Shown here: piece after piece, positions 25,964 through 33,933 of the stretch | How positions within the stretch are numbered: the stretch's first letter is position 1 | How the letters are laid out: each line of letters begins with the position of its first letter | Assembly (NCBI RefSeq): GCF_030269325.1 | Contig: NZ_BSTD01000002.1 | Location: forward strand, 2,046,001 to 2,110,000 | Direction of reading: 5' to 3' | Origin: Amycolatopsis sp. NBRC 101858 | GTDB lineage: Bacteria > Actinomycetota > Actinomycetes > Mycobacteriales > Pseudonocardiaceae | DNA: 64,000 nt | Notes under the pieces: generated by a model | Told to the model about the DNA's origin: nothing | What the model saw: the letters and a program-made list of their open reading frames with translations, nothing else | Databases searched by the model: none | Program-made: the position numbers and the translations under genes

Positions 25964-27054
25964 CCGATCTCCTCGACGGGGACGAAGGGGTGCGGCAATC
26001 CGAACGCACCCGGGCCGAAGGTGTCCAGCGCTTCCGGTGTCCGCATCAGCGGCGGGGTCGAGATGCCGACGACGGTGACGCGCTGGCCGTACCGCAGCGT
26101 CTCCGTCGTGATCGGCTCGGCCGTCGACGACTCCAGCACGCAGATCAGGTCGGGCACCACGCACCGCACGGTACCGTCCACAGTGGCCAGCAGGTTCTCG
26201 TTCTGGAACAGGATCTCCAGCTTGCTCGAACCGTCGAACGACACCGCCGCGGCGCGTCCGCGTGCGAAGCCCGCCTCGGTCCGGCGCTCCACATCGGACA
26301 CCTTGCCGCGGAACAGCACCCGCAGGTGCTGGTACGGCGTCGACCGCAGCGCGGAAGCCAGCCGGTCGACCGGATCCTCGTTGCTCGAACGCGCTTCCCG
26401 GATCGTCCGGCCGACCGTCAAGGCCAGTGAAAGCGTTTGCGGCACCGCTGTCCGCTTCACGTCGGCGCCGCTCATCGCGTACTCGGCGATGTGCGCGACG
26501 CCGCCGAGCCGGATGGTGACGCCGCGCGCCAGCCACTCCATCCGCCGGTTGTCCGGGCCGGTGTCGATCACCGTCGTCTCGCCGCGCTCGCCGCCGATCG
26601 CCATCGGCGAGCCCGGGATACCGTAGACGCCGAACGTCTCCATCTGCAGTTCCGGGAACGCCCGGCCCATGCCGTCGGCGTCGACCACCGGCAACCCGAG
26701 CCGCGCGCCGACCAGCAGCGGGATCATCGAGTTGATGCCGCCGCATTCGATCGGCATGGTCGCGTCCGCGGATCGGCCGAGGTGCTTCTCCAGCGTCCGC
26801 AGGGCCAGCACGGGCTCGGCGCCGTTGGGCAGCTTCTCGTGCACCACGGTCGGCGCGCCCATCTGCGCGGTCGGGATCACGAGCGCGTTGTCGTCCACTT
26901 CGGACGGATCCAGGATCGTGATCGGCCCGTGCTCCCGGATGGCTTCGCGCACGAGCAGCCGGCCGACGTACGGGTCGCCACCCCCGCCGGTGCCGAGCAC
27001 GGCGGCGCCGCGGGCGAGGTCGGGCAGGTCGTCCTCGGTCAGGGTCCAGCTCAC
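25960..27054 (-). CDS. DUF917 family protein
   Basis: A 364-residue protein with LGTGGGGDPYVGRLL near 20-34, ECGGINSMIPLLVGARLGL near 100, DADGMGRAFPELQM near 125 and PDLICVLE near 315. This is the full DUF917 pattern. GTG 27054 overlaps the preceding gene's stop by GTGA. Together with the paralog at 27051-28121, which shares nearly all motifs, it suggests a hetero-oligomer or two substrate-specific copies. The proposed role is catabolism of a thiohydantoin- or hydantoin-like ring. Confidence 0.9.
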   Translation of the reverse strand: MSWTLTEDDLPDLARGAAVLGTGGGGDPYVGRLLVREAIREHGPITILDPSEVDDNALVIPTAQMGAPTVVHEKLPNGAEPVLALRTLEKHLGRSADATMPIECGGINSMIPLLVGARLGLPVVDADGMGRAFPELQMETFGVYGIPGSPMAIGGERGETTVIDTGPDNRRMEWLARGVTIRLGGVAHIAEYAMSGADVKRTAVPQTLSLALTVGRTIREARSSNEDPVDRLASALRSTPYQHLRVLFRGKVSDVERRTEAGFARGRAAAVSFDGSSKLEILFQNENLLATVDGTVRCVVPDLICVLESSTAEPITTETLRYGQRVTVVGISTPPLMRTPEALDTFGPGAFGLPHPFVPVEEIG

Positions 27055-28121
27055 CCGGCGACTCCGATCGGGTCGATGTCGTAGCCGAAGTACCGCGGCC
27101 CGGCGAGCGCGATGCCCTCTGGCGTGTGCCAGCGCGGGTCGGCGGGTGCGGCGATGACCGTGACGCGCTGGCCGAACCGCAGGCCTTCGGTCGTGACGGC
27201 TTCCCCGGTCTCGCGTTCCAGCGTGCAGATCAGGTCGGGCACCGACGCCTCGACGACGCCGTCGCGCTCGGCCACCAGGTGCTCGTTCTGGAAGCGCAGC
27301 ACCAGCTCGGCGCCGGTGTCACCGTCCATCCCGGACAGCCGGGCCTCGCCGCGGGCGAAGCCGGTGACCGTCCGGCGCTCGACGTCGACGACCTTGCCGC
27401 TGAACAGCCGCCGCCCGCCGAGCCGCTCGACGACCTGCGCGACGGGGTCCTCGTGCGCGGCGCGCGCGGAACGGACCAGCGCGCCCAGCTCGGCGCACAG
27501 GCTGAGCGTGCCGGGCACCAGCGACTCCCGGGCCTGGACCCCGGACATCGCGTAGTTGCTGATCATCGCCGAGCAGCCCATGTCGATCGTCGCCGACCGG
27601 GCCAGGCGCTCCGCCCAGCGGTTGTCCACTGTGTCCAGTACTCCGCGGTTGCCCTTTTCGTCCGCAATGGACATCGGGGTCGCGCGGATGCCGTACAAAG
27701 TCGGCAAAACCATTTGCAGCTCCGGGAACGCGCGGCCCATGCCGTCGGCGTCCACCAGCGGCAGGCCGAGCTGCGCGGCCGCGACGACCGGGATGAGCGA
27801 GTTGACCCCGCCCGCCTCGGCGCACGCGACGTGCGTCAGCTCCTTGCCGAGGTAGCCGGCGAGCGTGCGGGCCGCCAGCCCGACCTGCTCGGCCGAAGGC
27901 AGCTTCTCCACCATCACCGTCGGCGCGCCCATCATCGCGACCGGCAGCACGACCGCGTCGTCCGGCACCTCCGCCAGGGGCACCAGCGGCACCGGCCCGT
28001 GCGAGCGGACCGCGGAAAGCGCGAGCAGCCGGCCGATGTACGGGTCGCCTCCGCCGCCAGTGCCGAGGATCGCCGCGCCACGGGCGATGTCATGCAGGTC
28101 GTGCTCGGTGATCTCGCGCAT
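27051..28121 (-). CDS. DUF917 family protein
   Basis: A 356-residue protein. LGTGGGGDPYIGRLL, EAGGVNSLIPVVAAAQLGL, DADGMGRAFPELQM and PDLICTLERETGEAVTTE parallel the copy at 25960. The start ATG shares one base with the hydantoinase stop (TGATG), and the stop overlaps the next DUF917 gene. It is the middle gene of a fully overlapping set, so co-translation is likely. Confidence 0.9.
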   Translation of the reverse strand: MREITEHDLHDIARGAAILGTGGGGDPYIGRLLALSAVRSHGPVPLVPLAEVPDDAVVLPVAMMGAPTVMVEKLPSAEQVGLAARTLAGYLGKELTHVACAEAGGVNSLIPVVAAAQLGLPLVDADGMGRAFPELQMVLPTLYGIRATPMSIADEKGNRGVLDTVDNRWAERLARSATIDMGCSAMISNYAMSGVQARESLVPGTLSLCAELGALVRSARAAHEDPVAQVVERLGGRRLFSGKVVDVERRTVTGFARGEARLSGMDGDTGAELVLRFQNEHLVAERDGVVEASVPDLICTLERETGEAVTTEGLRFGQRVTVIAAPADPRWHTPEGIALAGPRYFGYDIDPIGVAG

Positions 28122-29662
28122 CACGCCCCCAGCTGCAGGTCGCCGACGGCCTTGGCGCGGATGCGCGTGGCGTTGCCGGGCAGGTACGGGATGGGCACCT
28201 CGTCGAAGTCGACGATGCCGACCGAAGCCGGCGAGGCACCGGCGGCGACCGCACGATCGATCGCCTCCTGCTTCGCCTCCTCGACGACGGCCTCGCGACG
28301 GCCGGGCTCGATCACGTAGACGCGGTCGACTTCGCCGCCGATCTGCGCGATGGCCGCGCCGATCGCGTTGGCCACGGCGTAGTTCTCCGGCCGGTGCACC
28401 TCGCCGCACCCGGCCAGCTCGTCCGGCAGCAGCACCGAACCACCGCCGACGGCGACGACCGGCAACGGCTCGGCCGACGTCCGCATCCGTTCGACCACGT
28501 CGGACACGTCGGCGGCGATCTTGTCCAGGGCCGCCCGCACCAGGCCCTTGTCCAAATGCGACACCAGCGACGCGTCCCCGATGTCGGCCCGCCCGGCCGC
28601 GACCGCGATGTCGGTCGCGGTGAGCGTGTCGCCGCCGAAGACGAGCGCCTTCGACGTCAGTTCGTAGCCGACCGAGTCCGGGCCCACCGTGACGTTCCCG
28701 CGCACCCGGCTGCCGCCGCCGATGCCGATCGACAGCACGTCCGGCATCCGGAAGTTCGTGCGGATCCCGGCGACGCTGACGTCCGTCGTCGCTTCACGGG
28801 GAAAGCCTTGCCGCAGCACCCCGACGTCCGACGTCGTGCCGCCGACGTCGACCACCGCGCAGGTGTCCAAACCGGACAGCACGGCCGCGCCGCGCATCGA
28901 GTTCGTCGGCCCCGAGGCGAAGGTGGCCACCGGGTAGCGGCGGGCGAAGTCGACGTCCATCAGCGTGCCGTCGTTCTGGCTCAGGTACAGCGGCGCGGTG
29001 ATGCCCGCGCCGGTGACCGACGCGGACAGCCCGTCGACGATGTGCGCGGCCAGCTCGCGCAGCGCCGCGTTGATCACCGTCGCGTTTTCCCGCTCCAGCA
29101 AGCCGATCCGGCCGATCTCGTGGGACAGCGAGATCGCGACGTCCGGCAGCTGCGCGGCGATGATCTCCGCCGCGCGGGTCTCGAACTCGGCGTTGACCGG
29201 GGAGAAGACCGAGGTGATCGCGACGCTGCGCACCCCGGCCGCCCCCATGTCGTCGGCGGCCTTGCGCAGCTCGCTCTCGTCGAGCTCCGCGATGTGGCGG
29301 CCGTCGAACTCGTGTCCACCGTGGACGAGATAGCTGCGCCCCGACACCGCGTCGACGAGCCGCTGCGGCCAGTCGACCATCGGCGGCAGCGACGCCCCGG
29401 CCGGCAGGCTCAGCCGCACGGCCGCGGTCGGCGCGAGCCGGTGGGCCTCGACGAGGGCGTTGATGAAGTGCGTGGTGCCGATCATCACCGCCCGGACGGC
29501 CGCCGGGTCGAACGCGCGTTGCCGCTGCAGGCCGTCGATCGCGGCGACGATGCCCGAGGTGACGTCCGCGGTCGTGCTGGTCTTGACCGAGGCGAGCACC
29601 TGACGGCCGTCGAGCAGGACAGCGTCGGTGTTGGTGCCGCCGACGTCGATGCCGATGCGCAC
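28121..29662 (-). CDS. Hydantoinase/oxoprolinase family protein (HyuA-like)
   Basis: A 513-residue ASKHA-fold ATPase. RIGIDVGGTNTDAVLL is the N-terminal phosphate loop, VVDVGGTTSDVGVL the second near residue 270, and AVGGGSVLLPDEL the adenosine-side loop. The family uses ATP to open or activate 5-oxoproline or hydantoin rings. No HyuB-type partner is present; DUF917 proteins take its place. GTG 29662 follows AAGGAG by 7 nt. It lies 11 nt after the permease stop. Confidence 0.88.
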   Translation of the reverse strand: MRIGIDVGGTNTDAVLLDGRQVLASVKTSTTADVTSGIVAAIDGLQRQRAFDPAAVRAVMIGTTHFINALVEAHRLAPTAAVRLSLPAGASLPPMVDWPQRLVDAVSGRSYLVHGGHEFDGRHIAELDESELRKAADDMGAAGVRSVAITSVFSPVNAEFETRAAEIIAAQLPDVAISLSHEIGRIGLLERENATVINAALRELAAHIVDGLSASVTGAGITAPLYLSQNDGTLMDVDFARRYPVATFASGPTNSMRGAAVLSGLDTCAVVDVGGTTSDVGVLRQGFPREATTDVSVAGIRTNFRMPDVLSIGIGGGSRVRGNVTVGPDSVGYELTSKALVFGGDTLTATDIAVAAGRADIGDASLVSHLDKGLVRAALDKIAADVSDVVERMRTSAEPLPVVAVGGGSVLLPDELAGCGEVHRPENYAVANAIGAAIAQIGGEVDRVYVIEPGRREAVVEEAKQEAIDRAVAAGASPASVGIVDFDEVPIPYLPGNATRIRAKAVGDLQLGA

Positions 29663-29673
29663 GAAGGTTCTCC

Positions 29674-31002
29674 TTAAGCAGACTGGACGGCGGGAGCGGC
29701 CTCGGCGGTCCGGCTGCTGCCGATCCCGCGCACCAGGCCGAGCTTCCCGGCGACGACGTACAGGACGAAGGCCACGACGAGCGAGTTGATGCTCGGCAGG
29801 CCCCACTCGACGAACTCGCCGAACAACGCGGCGGCGACCCAGACGACGAGCGTCGCGGGCACCCACACCGGGGCGTCTTCGGGCACCGTGCCGCGGGCGC
29901 GGGCGGATTCCAGGTCCCCGCGCCACTTCTTCACGACGAAGTACTCGGCGACCATGATCCCGGCGATCGGCGGGAACGCGACGCCCAGCACGGTCAGGAA
30001 GTCCGTGAACTTCGCCAGGATCCCGGCCGCGGCGAGCAGGCTGCCCGCGACGCCGAGCACCGCCGTGACGAGTCCGCGGTGGGCCTTGCGCCCGGACACC
30101 GTGCCGATGAAGTTCACGACCCCGAGCCCCGACGAGTACAGGTTCCAGTCGTTGATCTTCATCGTGCCGGCGATGACGATCAGCAGCCCGATCCAGCCGA
30201 CCGACGACGTCACGATCGTGGTGATGCCGGCGCTGCCGACGGCGTGCGCGAGCAGGACGCCGGACAGGCCGATGACGTACTCGCCGAGGGTGATCCCGAC
30301 GAGCGTCTGCTTGACGACGTCGGCGGTGGTGCGGTTGAAGCGGGTCATGTCCGGGGTGATGACGGCGCCGACGATGAAGCCGCCGGCCACCAGCGTGGTG
30401 CCCTGCAGCAGGCTCAGCGACGGCCCGGGCGGGGCCGAGGAGACGAGCGCGCCGAGGTCGTGGCGGGTCAGCTCGGAGATGACCGACCAGCCGACGAGGA
30501 TCAGGAACGCCGGCACGGTCAGGTACGCCGTCCAGGCCATGGAGTGGAAGCCGCGCACCACGATCGCGGTGACGAGCAGGCCGAACAGCAGCGCCCAGCC
30601 CCACTCCGGCAGGCCGCCGATGAGCGCGACGAGCCCCTGCGCGGACACTGCCGACTGGATACCGAACCAGCCGATGAGGCTGATCCCGATGGCGAGCCCG
30701 ATGAGCGCCGAGCCGCCGCGGCCGAAGCCGGTCCAGCGGGCGATCATGGACGTGGACAGACCTTCGCGGACGCCGATGACGCCGACGAGGATCGTGATGA
30801 GCTCCAGGATGACCGAGCCGAGGGTGAAGGCCAGTACCGCCGGCCAGAAGCCCATCCCGAAGCCGACGGTGGCTCCGAGCAGGAACTGCGACAGGGCGGA
30901 CACCTGACCGAACCGCTGGACGGCGACCGACCACCACGAGTACCGGGCGTGGTCCGGCACTCTGGTGAGGGCATAGTCATCGACACCGACTGTTGAGGCC
31001 AC
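29674..31002 (-). CDS. NCS1-family permease (cytosine/hydantoin type)
   Basis: A 442-residue integral membrane protein with about 12 hydrophobic segments. The N-terminal YSWWSVAVQRFGQVSALSQF and ITPDMTRFNRTTADV fit the CodB-like branch of nucleobase-cation-symport-1 transporters, which includes the hydantoin carrier Mhp1. GTG 31002 follows AGGAGG by 5 nt. It is the first gene of the catabolic operon, importing the substrate that HyuA-like and DUF917 proteins process. Cytosine or another purine-like ligand remains possible. Confidence 0.9.
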   Translation of the reverse strand: MASTVGVDDYALTRVPDHARYSWWSVAVQRFGQVSALSQFLLGATVGFGMGFWPAVLAFTLGSVILELITILVGVIGVREGLSTSMIARWTGFGRGGSALIGLAIGISLIGWFGIQSAVSAQGLVALIGGLPEWGWALLFGLLVTAIVVRGFHSMAWTAYLTVPAFLILVGWSVISELTRHDLGALVSSAPPGPSLSLLQGTTLVAGGFIVGAVITPDMTRFNRTTADVVKQTLVGITLGEYVIGLSGVLLAHAVGSAGITTIVTSSVGWIGLLIVIAGTMKINDWNLYSSGLGVVNFIGTVSGRKAHRGLVTAVLGVAGSLLAAAGILAKFTDFLTVLGVAFPPIAGIMVAEYFVVKKWRGDLESARARGTVPEDAPVWVPATLVVWVAAALFGEFVEWGLPSINSLVVAFVLYVVAGKLGLVRGIGSSRTAEAAPAVQSA

Positions 31003-31023
31003 GCCGACCTCCTAATCCGGGAA

Positions 31024-31083
31024 GGGGAACGGTTCCCCGCACCGTAAGCAGCGGTCCCGGCGACGTCACCGTGCAATGTGCAC
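31024..31083 (-). promoter_or_regulatory. Operator-like palindromes ahead of the permease operon
   Basis: GGGGAACGGTTCCCC (31024-31038) is a perfect 7-bp inverted repeat around one base, 22 nt from the permease start. GTGCAATGTGCAC (31071-31083) has GTGCA/TGCAC arms around a 3-nt centre. Either may bind the PucR regulator or another factor. The operon promoter should lie here because the region is the only gap upstream. Confidence 0.45.
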
Positions 31084-31107
31084 AACCGCCACCTGACCGC
31101 TGTGCAT

Positions 31108-31968
31108 TCAGCCCAGGGGGTCCACTCCGGTCAGCGCGACACTTTCCGCCCAAAGCCGCTCGGCCGCGGCGTCGGTCAGGTTCGCCCAGCGCTCTTCGAG
31201 GCGGGGGCGGCCGCGCAGGCCGAACACGCGCGGGCCCCACAGCTGCCCGCCGGTGACGTCCGGGCCGAGCACCGCGCGGACGGCGGGGCGCGCGCCGGCG
31301 TCCTTGCCGTGCAGCAACGCGCGGGCGGGCGCGCCGCGCAGCCACTGGCCGCCGGTGCGGACGTGCACCGGCGGGCGTGACGGCGTCAGCGAGTCGAGCG
31401 CGCCGCCGGGGTGGGCCACCACGCTCAGCCGCTTCGAACCGGCCTCGCGCAGCCGCCGGTCGAGTTCGACCGCGAAGAGCATCTGGGCCAGCTTGGACCG
31501 TTCGTAGGCGCGCTTCGGCTGGTAATCGCGCTCGCTCTGGAGGTCGGCGAAGTCGAGGCTCGCGGACTTCGCCGCGAAGCTGCCGGTGGTGACGATGCGC
31601 GCGTCCGGCGCCAGCCGCGGCATCAGCCGGGCGACCAGCGCGAAGTGACCGAGGTGGTTGGTGCCGAACATCAGCTCGTGCCCGGCCGCGGTCTCCCGGC
31701 GGGGCGGGTGGTCCAGCATCACGCCGGCGTTGCAGACGACGGCGTCGAGCTCGCCGGGGTCGACCGCTTCGAGCGAGGGCAGGTCGGCGAGGTCGAGCGG
31801 GACGTGCGTGATCCGCGCACCGGCGACCTGCGAGCGGATCGCGGCGGCCGCCGTCTCGGCCTTCGCCGGGTCGCGGCTGCCGATCACCACCTCCGCGCCC
31901 GCCGAGGCCAGCTGTTCGGCGGCGAAGTAGCCGATCCCGGCGTTGCCCCCGGTCACCAGCACCCGCAT
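31108..31968 (-). CDS. Short-chain dehydrogenase/reductase (retinol dehydrogenase-like)
   Basis: A 286-residue SDR. TGGNAGIG at residues 6-13 binds NAD(P), NAG follows at VCNAGVM, Ser is in VTTGSFAAK, and YERSK supplies catalytic Tyr and Lys. The atypical FGTNHLGHFALV is shared with retinol-dehydrogenase-like SDRs. It is divergent from the TetR gene at 32001, with 32 nt between starts, so that regulator may control it. The substrate is unknown. Confidence 0.88.
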   Translation of the reverse strand: MRVLVTGGNAGIGYFAAEQLASAGAEVVIGSRDPAKAETAAAAIRSQVAGARITHVPLDLADLPSLEAVDPGELDAVVCNAGVMLDHPPRRETAAGHELMFGTNHLGHFALVARLMPRLAPDARIVTTGSFAAKSASLDFADLQSERDYQPKRAYERSKLAQMLFAVELDRRLREAGSKRLSVVAHPGGALDSLTPSRPPVHVRTGGQWLRGAPARALLHGKDAGARPAVRAVLGPDVTGGQLWGPRVFGLRGRPRLEERWANLTDAAAERLWAESVALTGVDPLG

Positions 31969-32000
31969 GACGGTCCCCTCCCCGTGTCAAGCTGTCCCGC

Positions 32001-32624
32001 GTGGACAACGCTACCGGGGAACGGGCGGGCTACCGGCGATCGGCGGGGTCGCCCCGCGGCGAAGCCCGGCGACGGGAACTCTTGGCGAAGATCACCGACG
32101 ACGTCGCCGAGAACGGTCTGGTGGACTTCTCGCTGCGGCGCGCCGCGCGGGCGGCCGGGACGACGCACAAGGTGCTGCTCTACCACTTCGATGGCGCCGA
32201 AGACCTGCTCCGCCAGGTGGTCTTTTCCTTGCGGGAACGGCGGATCGGCAACGCGCTGACGGCGGTCGCGGAGTCGCCGGCCACCTTGACCGACCGCGTC
32301 CGCGCCGCCTGGGCGAGCCTGCGCGACGAGGAGTCGGAGCTGCGGCGCGTGCTCGACCAGGCGATGGGGCTGGCGATGTACGACCCGGGCCGGTACGCCG
32401 CGCTCGGCCGCGGCGCGTCGCAGCAGTACCTGCCGACGCTCATCGCGTTCTGCCCGGAGCAGTGGCCGGTTCAGCGGAAGCACGAGGTCGCGTCGATGAT
32501 CCTCGCGACCCTGCGCGGCTTCCTCGTCGACCTGCTGACCAGTGACGACGGCTCCGGCGCCGAGGCCGGGTTCGCGGCGTTGCTGCGTGCGGTCGAGCGG
32601 GAGGAAGCCCTCGACACTTTGTGA
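32001..32624 (+). CDS. TetR-family transcriptional regulator
   Basis: A 207-residue regulator. The N-terminal helix-turn-helix reads FSLRRAARAAGTTHKVLLYHF (residues about 42-62), and a helical ligand domain follows. The GTG at 32001 lies close to the divergent SDR start. The hydrolase at 32646 follows 21 nt after its stop, with an operator-like palindrome across the junction. Likely ligand: a small hydrophobic compound; this is family knowledge only. Confidence 0.87.
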   Translation: MDNATGERAGYRRSAGSPRGEARRRELLAKITDDVAENGLVDFSLRRAARAAGTTHKVLLYHFDGAEDLLRQVVFSLRERRIGNALTAVAESPATLTDRVRAAWASLRDEESELRRVLDQAMGLAMYDPGRYAALGRGASQQYLPTLIAFCPEQWPVQRKHEVASMILATLRGFLVDLLTSDDGSGAEAGFAALLRAVEREEALDTL

Positions 32625-32639
32625 ACCGCGTGGTTCACT
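32622..32639. promoter_or_regulatory. TetR-type palindromic operator
   Basis: GTGAACC, then GCGT, then GGTTCAC is a perfect 7+4+7 inverted repeat covering the end of the TetR stop and ending 6 nt before the hydrolase start. The form is typical of TetR-family sites. It suggests the hydrolase has its own regulated promoter or that read-through is blocked. Confidence 0.55.
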
Positions 32640-32645
32640 TCTGGC

Positions 32646-33476
32646 ATGGAGATCGAGCTGGGGGCGGGAACCGTCGAGTACACCGACACGGGCGGGCCGG
32701 GTCCGGTCGTCGTCTTCGTCCACGGCCTGCTGATGGACGGCTCGCTGTGGGACGGCCCGGTCGCCGCCCTGGCCGAGCACCGCTGTGTGGTCCCGACCCT
32801 GCCGCTGGGCGCGCACCGGCACCCGATGCGGGAGGACGCCGACCTCTCGATGCCCGGGATCGCGGCCTTGCTCGCGGAGTTCCTCGAGTGCCTCGACCTG
32901 CGGGACGTCACACTGGCCGGTGTCGACACCGGCGGCGCGCTGGTTCAGCTGCTCATGGCGGACGGCGCCCCACGGGTGAGCCGCGTGGTGCTCGCTTCGT
33001 GCGACGCGTTCGACAACTTCCCGCCCGGGCTCACCGGCAAGACGCTGTTCCTGACGGGAAAGCTGTCGCCGGGCCTGTTCGGGCTGTTCATGCAGCAGAT
33101 GCGGCTGAAAGCGGTGCGGCGGCTGCCGATCGCGTTCGGCCGGCTGACCAAGCGCGGGGACGCCGTCTCGGCTCGCTGGATCCGGCCGTTGCTGAGCCAG
33201 GCGGGCGTCCGGCGGGACACGGTCCGCGTCCTGCGCGCGGCGGCCGCGTCGCCGGGGATCCTGGTGGAGGTGGCTTCGCGGCTTTCGGCGTTCGACCGGC
33301 CGGTGCTGGTGGTGTGGGCCCGCGAGGACCGCGTGATGCCGCCGGAGCACGGGACCCGGCTGGCCGCGTTGCTGCCCAAGGGAAAGCTCGTCGAGGTGGC
33401 CGACAGCTACACGCTGGTCCCGCTGGACCAGCCGGCGGAGTTCGCCCGGCTGGTCCGGGAGTTCACAGCCGGCTGA
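32646..33476 (+). CDS. Alpha/beta hydrolase
   Basis: A 276-residue hydrolase fold. VHGLLMDGSLW holds the oxyanion-hole HG. GVDTGGAL near residue 97 is the nucleophile elbow with Asp instead of Ser, as in haloalkane dehalogenase-like enzymes. WAREDRVMPPEH carries the acid. The usual catalytic His before the C-terminal helix is replaced: the sequence there reads DSYTLVPLDQP. Activity is therefore uncertain. The gene runs 14 nt into the convergent DUF742 gene. Confidence 0.85.
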   Translation: MEIELGAGTVEYTDTGGPGPVVVFVHGLLMDGSLWDGPVAALAEHRCVVPTLPLGAHRHPMREDADLSMPGIAALLAEFLECLDLRDVTLAGVDTGGALVQLLMADGAPRVSRVVLASCDAFDNFPPGLTGKTLFLTGKLSPGLFGLFMQQMRLKAVRRLPIAFGRLTKRGDAVSARWIRPLLSQAGVRRDTVRVLRAAAASPGILVEVASRLSAFDRPVLVVWAREDRVMPPEHGTRLAALLPKGKLVEVADSYTLVPLDQPAEFARLVREFTAG

Positions 33477-33831
33477 GGCCGTGGAGGATGCGTTCCATCA
33501 GCTCGAGGCTCGGCCGGTTCCCCGAGCTCTTCCGGGCCGTGTGCACCGCGACGATCCCCCGGTCCGCAAGGTCGGACAGCAGCACCCGCGCCACCCCCAG
33601 CGGGATCCGCCGCCGCGCCGCGACCTCGGCGACCGACTGCGAAGTCCGCAGCAGTGCGCAGATCTCCGTCTCCTCCGGGGTGCTCCCCCGCACCACCGCC
33701 CGCCCGCGCTGGGTGATCGACACCAGCGTCTCGATCGGGAGGTCCCGGGTCGGGCGCGTTCGGCCATGGGTGCGGAAGTACGGGCGGACCATCCCCGCCC
33801 CGCCTTCTTCGAGCACGGACCCCCAGTGCAC
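33463..33831 (-). CDS. DUF742 protein (CvnC-like)
   Basis: A 122-residue protein. VRPYFRTHGRT begins the DUF742 domain, and a winged-helix-like segment EICALLRTSQSVAEVAAR follows. DUF742 proteins are the third component of actinobacterial conservons (sensor, roadblock, DUF742, GTPase) used in morphological signalling. Here no roadblock, sensor or GTPase gene is adjacent, so it is a lone copy. GTG 33831 follows GAGGAG by 6 nt, which favours it over the ATG at 33792. Confidence 0.85.
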   Translation of the reverse strand: MHWGSVLEEGGAGMVRPYFRTHGRTRPTRDLPIETLVSITQRGRAVVRGSTPEETEICALLRTSQSVAEVAARRRIPLGVARVLLSDLADRGIVAVHTARKSSGNRPSLELMERILHGLSRL

Positions 33832-33933
33832 AGCCAGCTCCTCACGGCGATTAATCCTTGTCGGCGATTATTTGACCTAATGATCGAGTAGGCCGCAATC
33901 GACCGAACAGAGCAACGCCGGAAAAACAGCAGG

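Noticed and set aside
26262..26519. Short plus-strand frames within the DUF917 operon
   Set aside because: No start signal or family motif; all lie fully within well-supported minus-strand genes.
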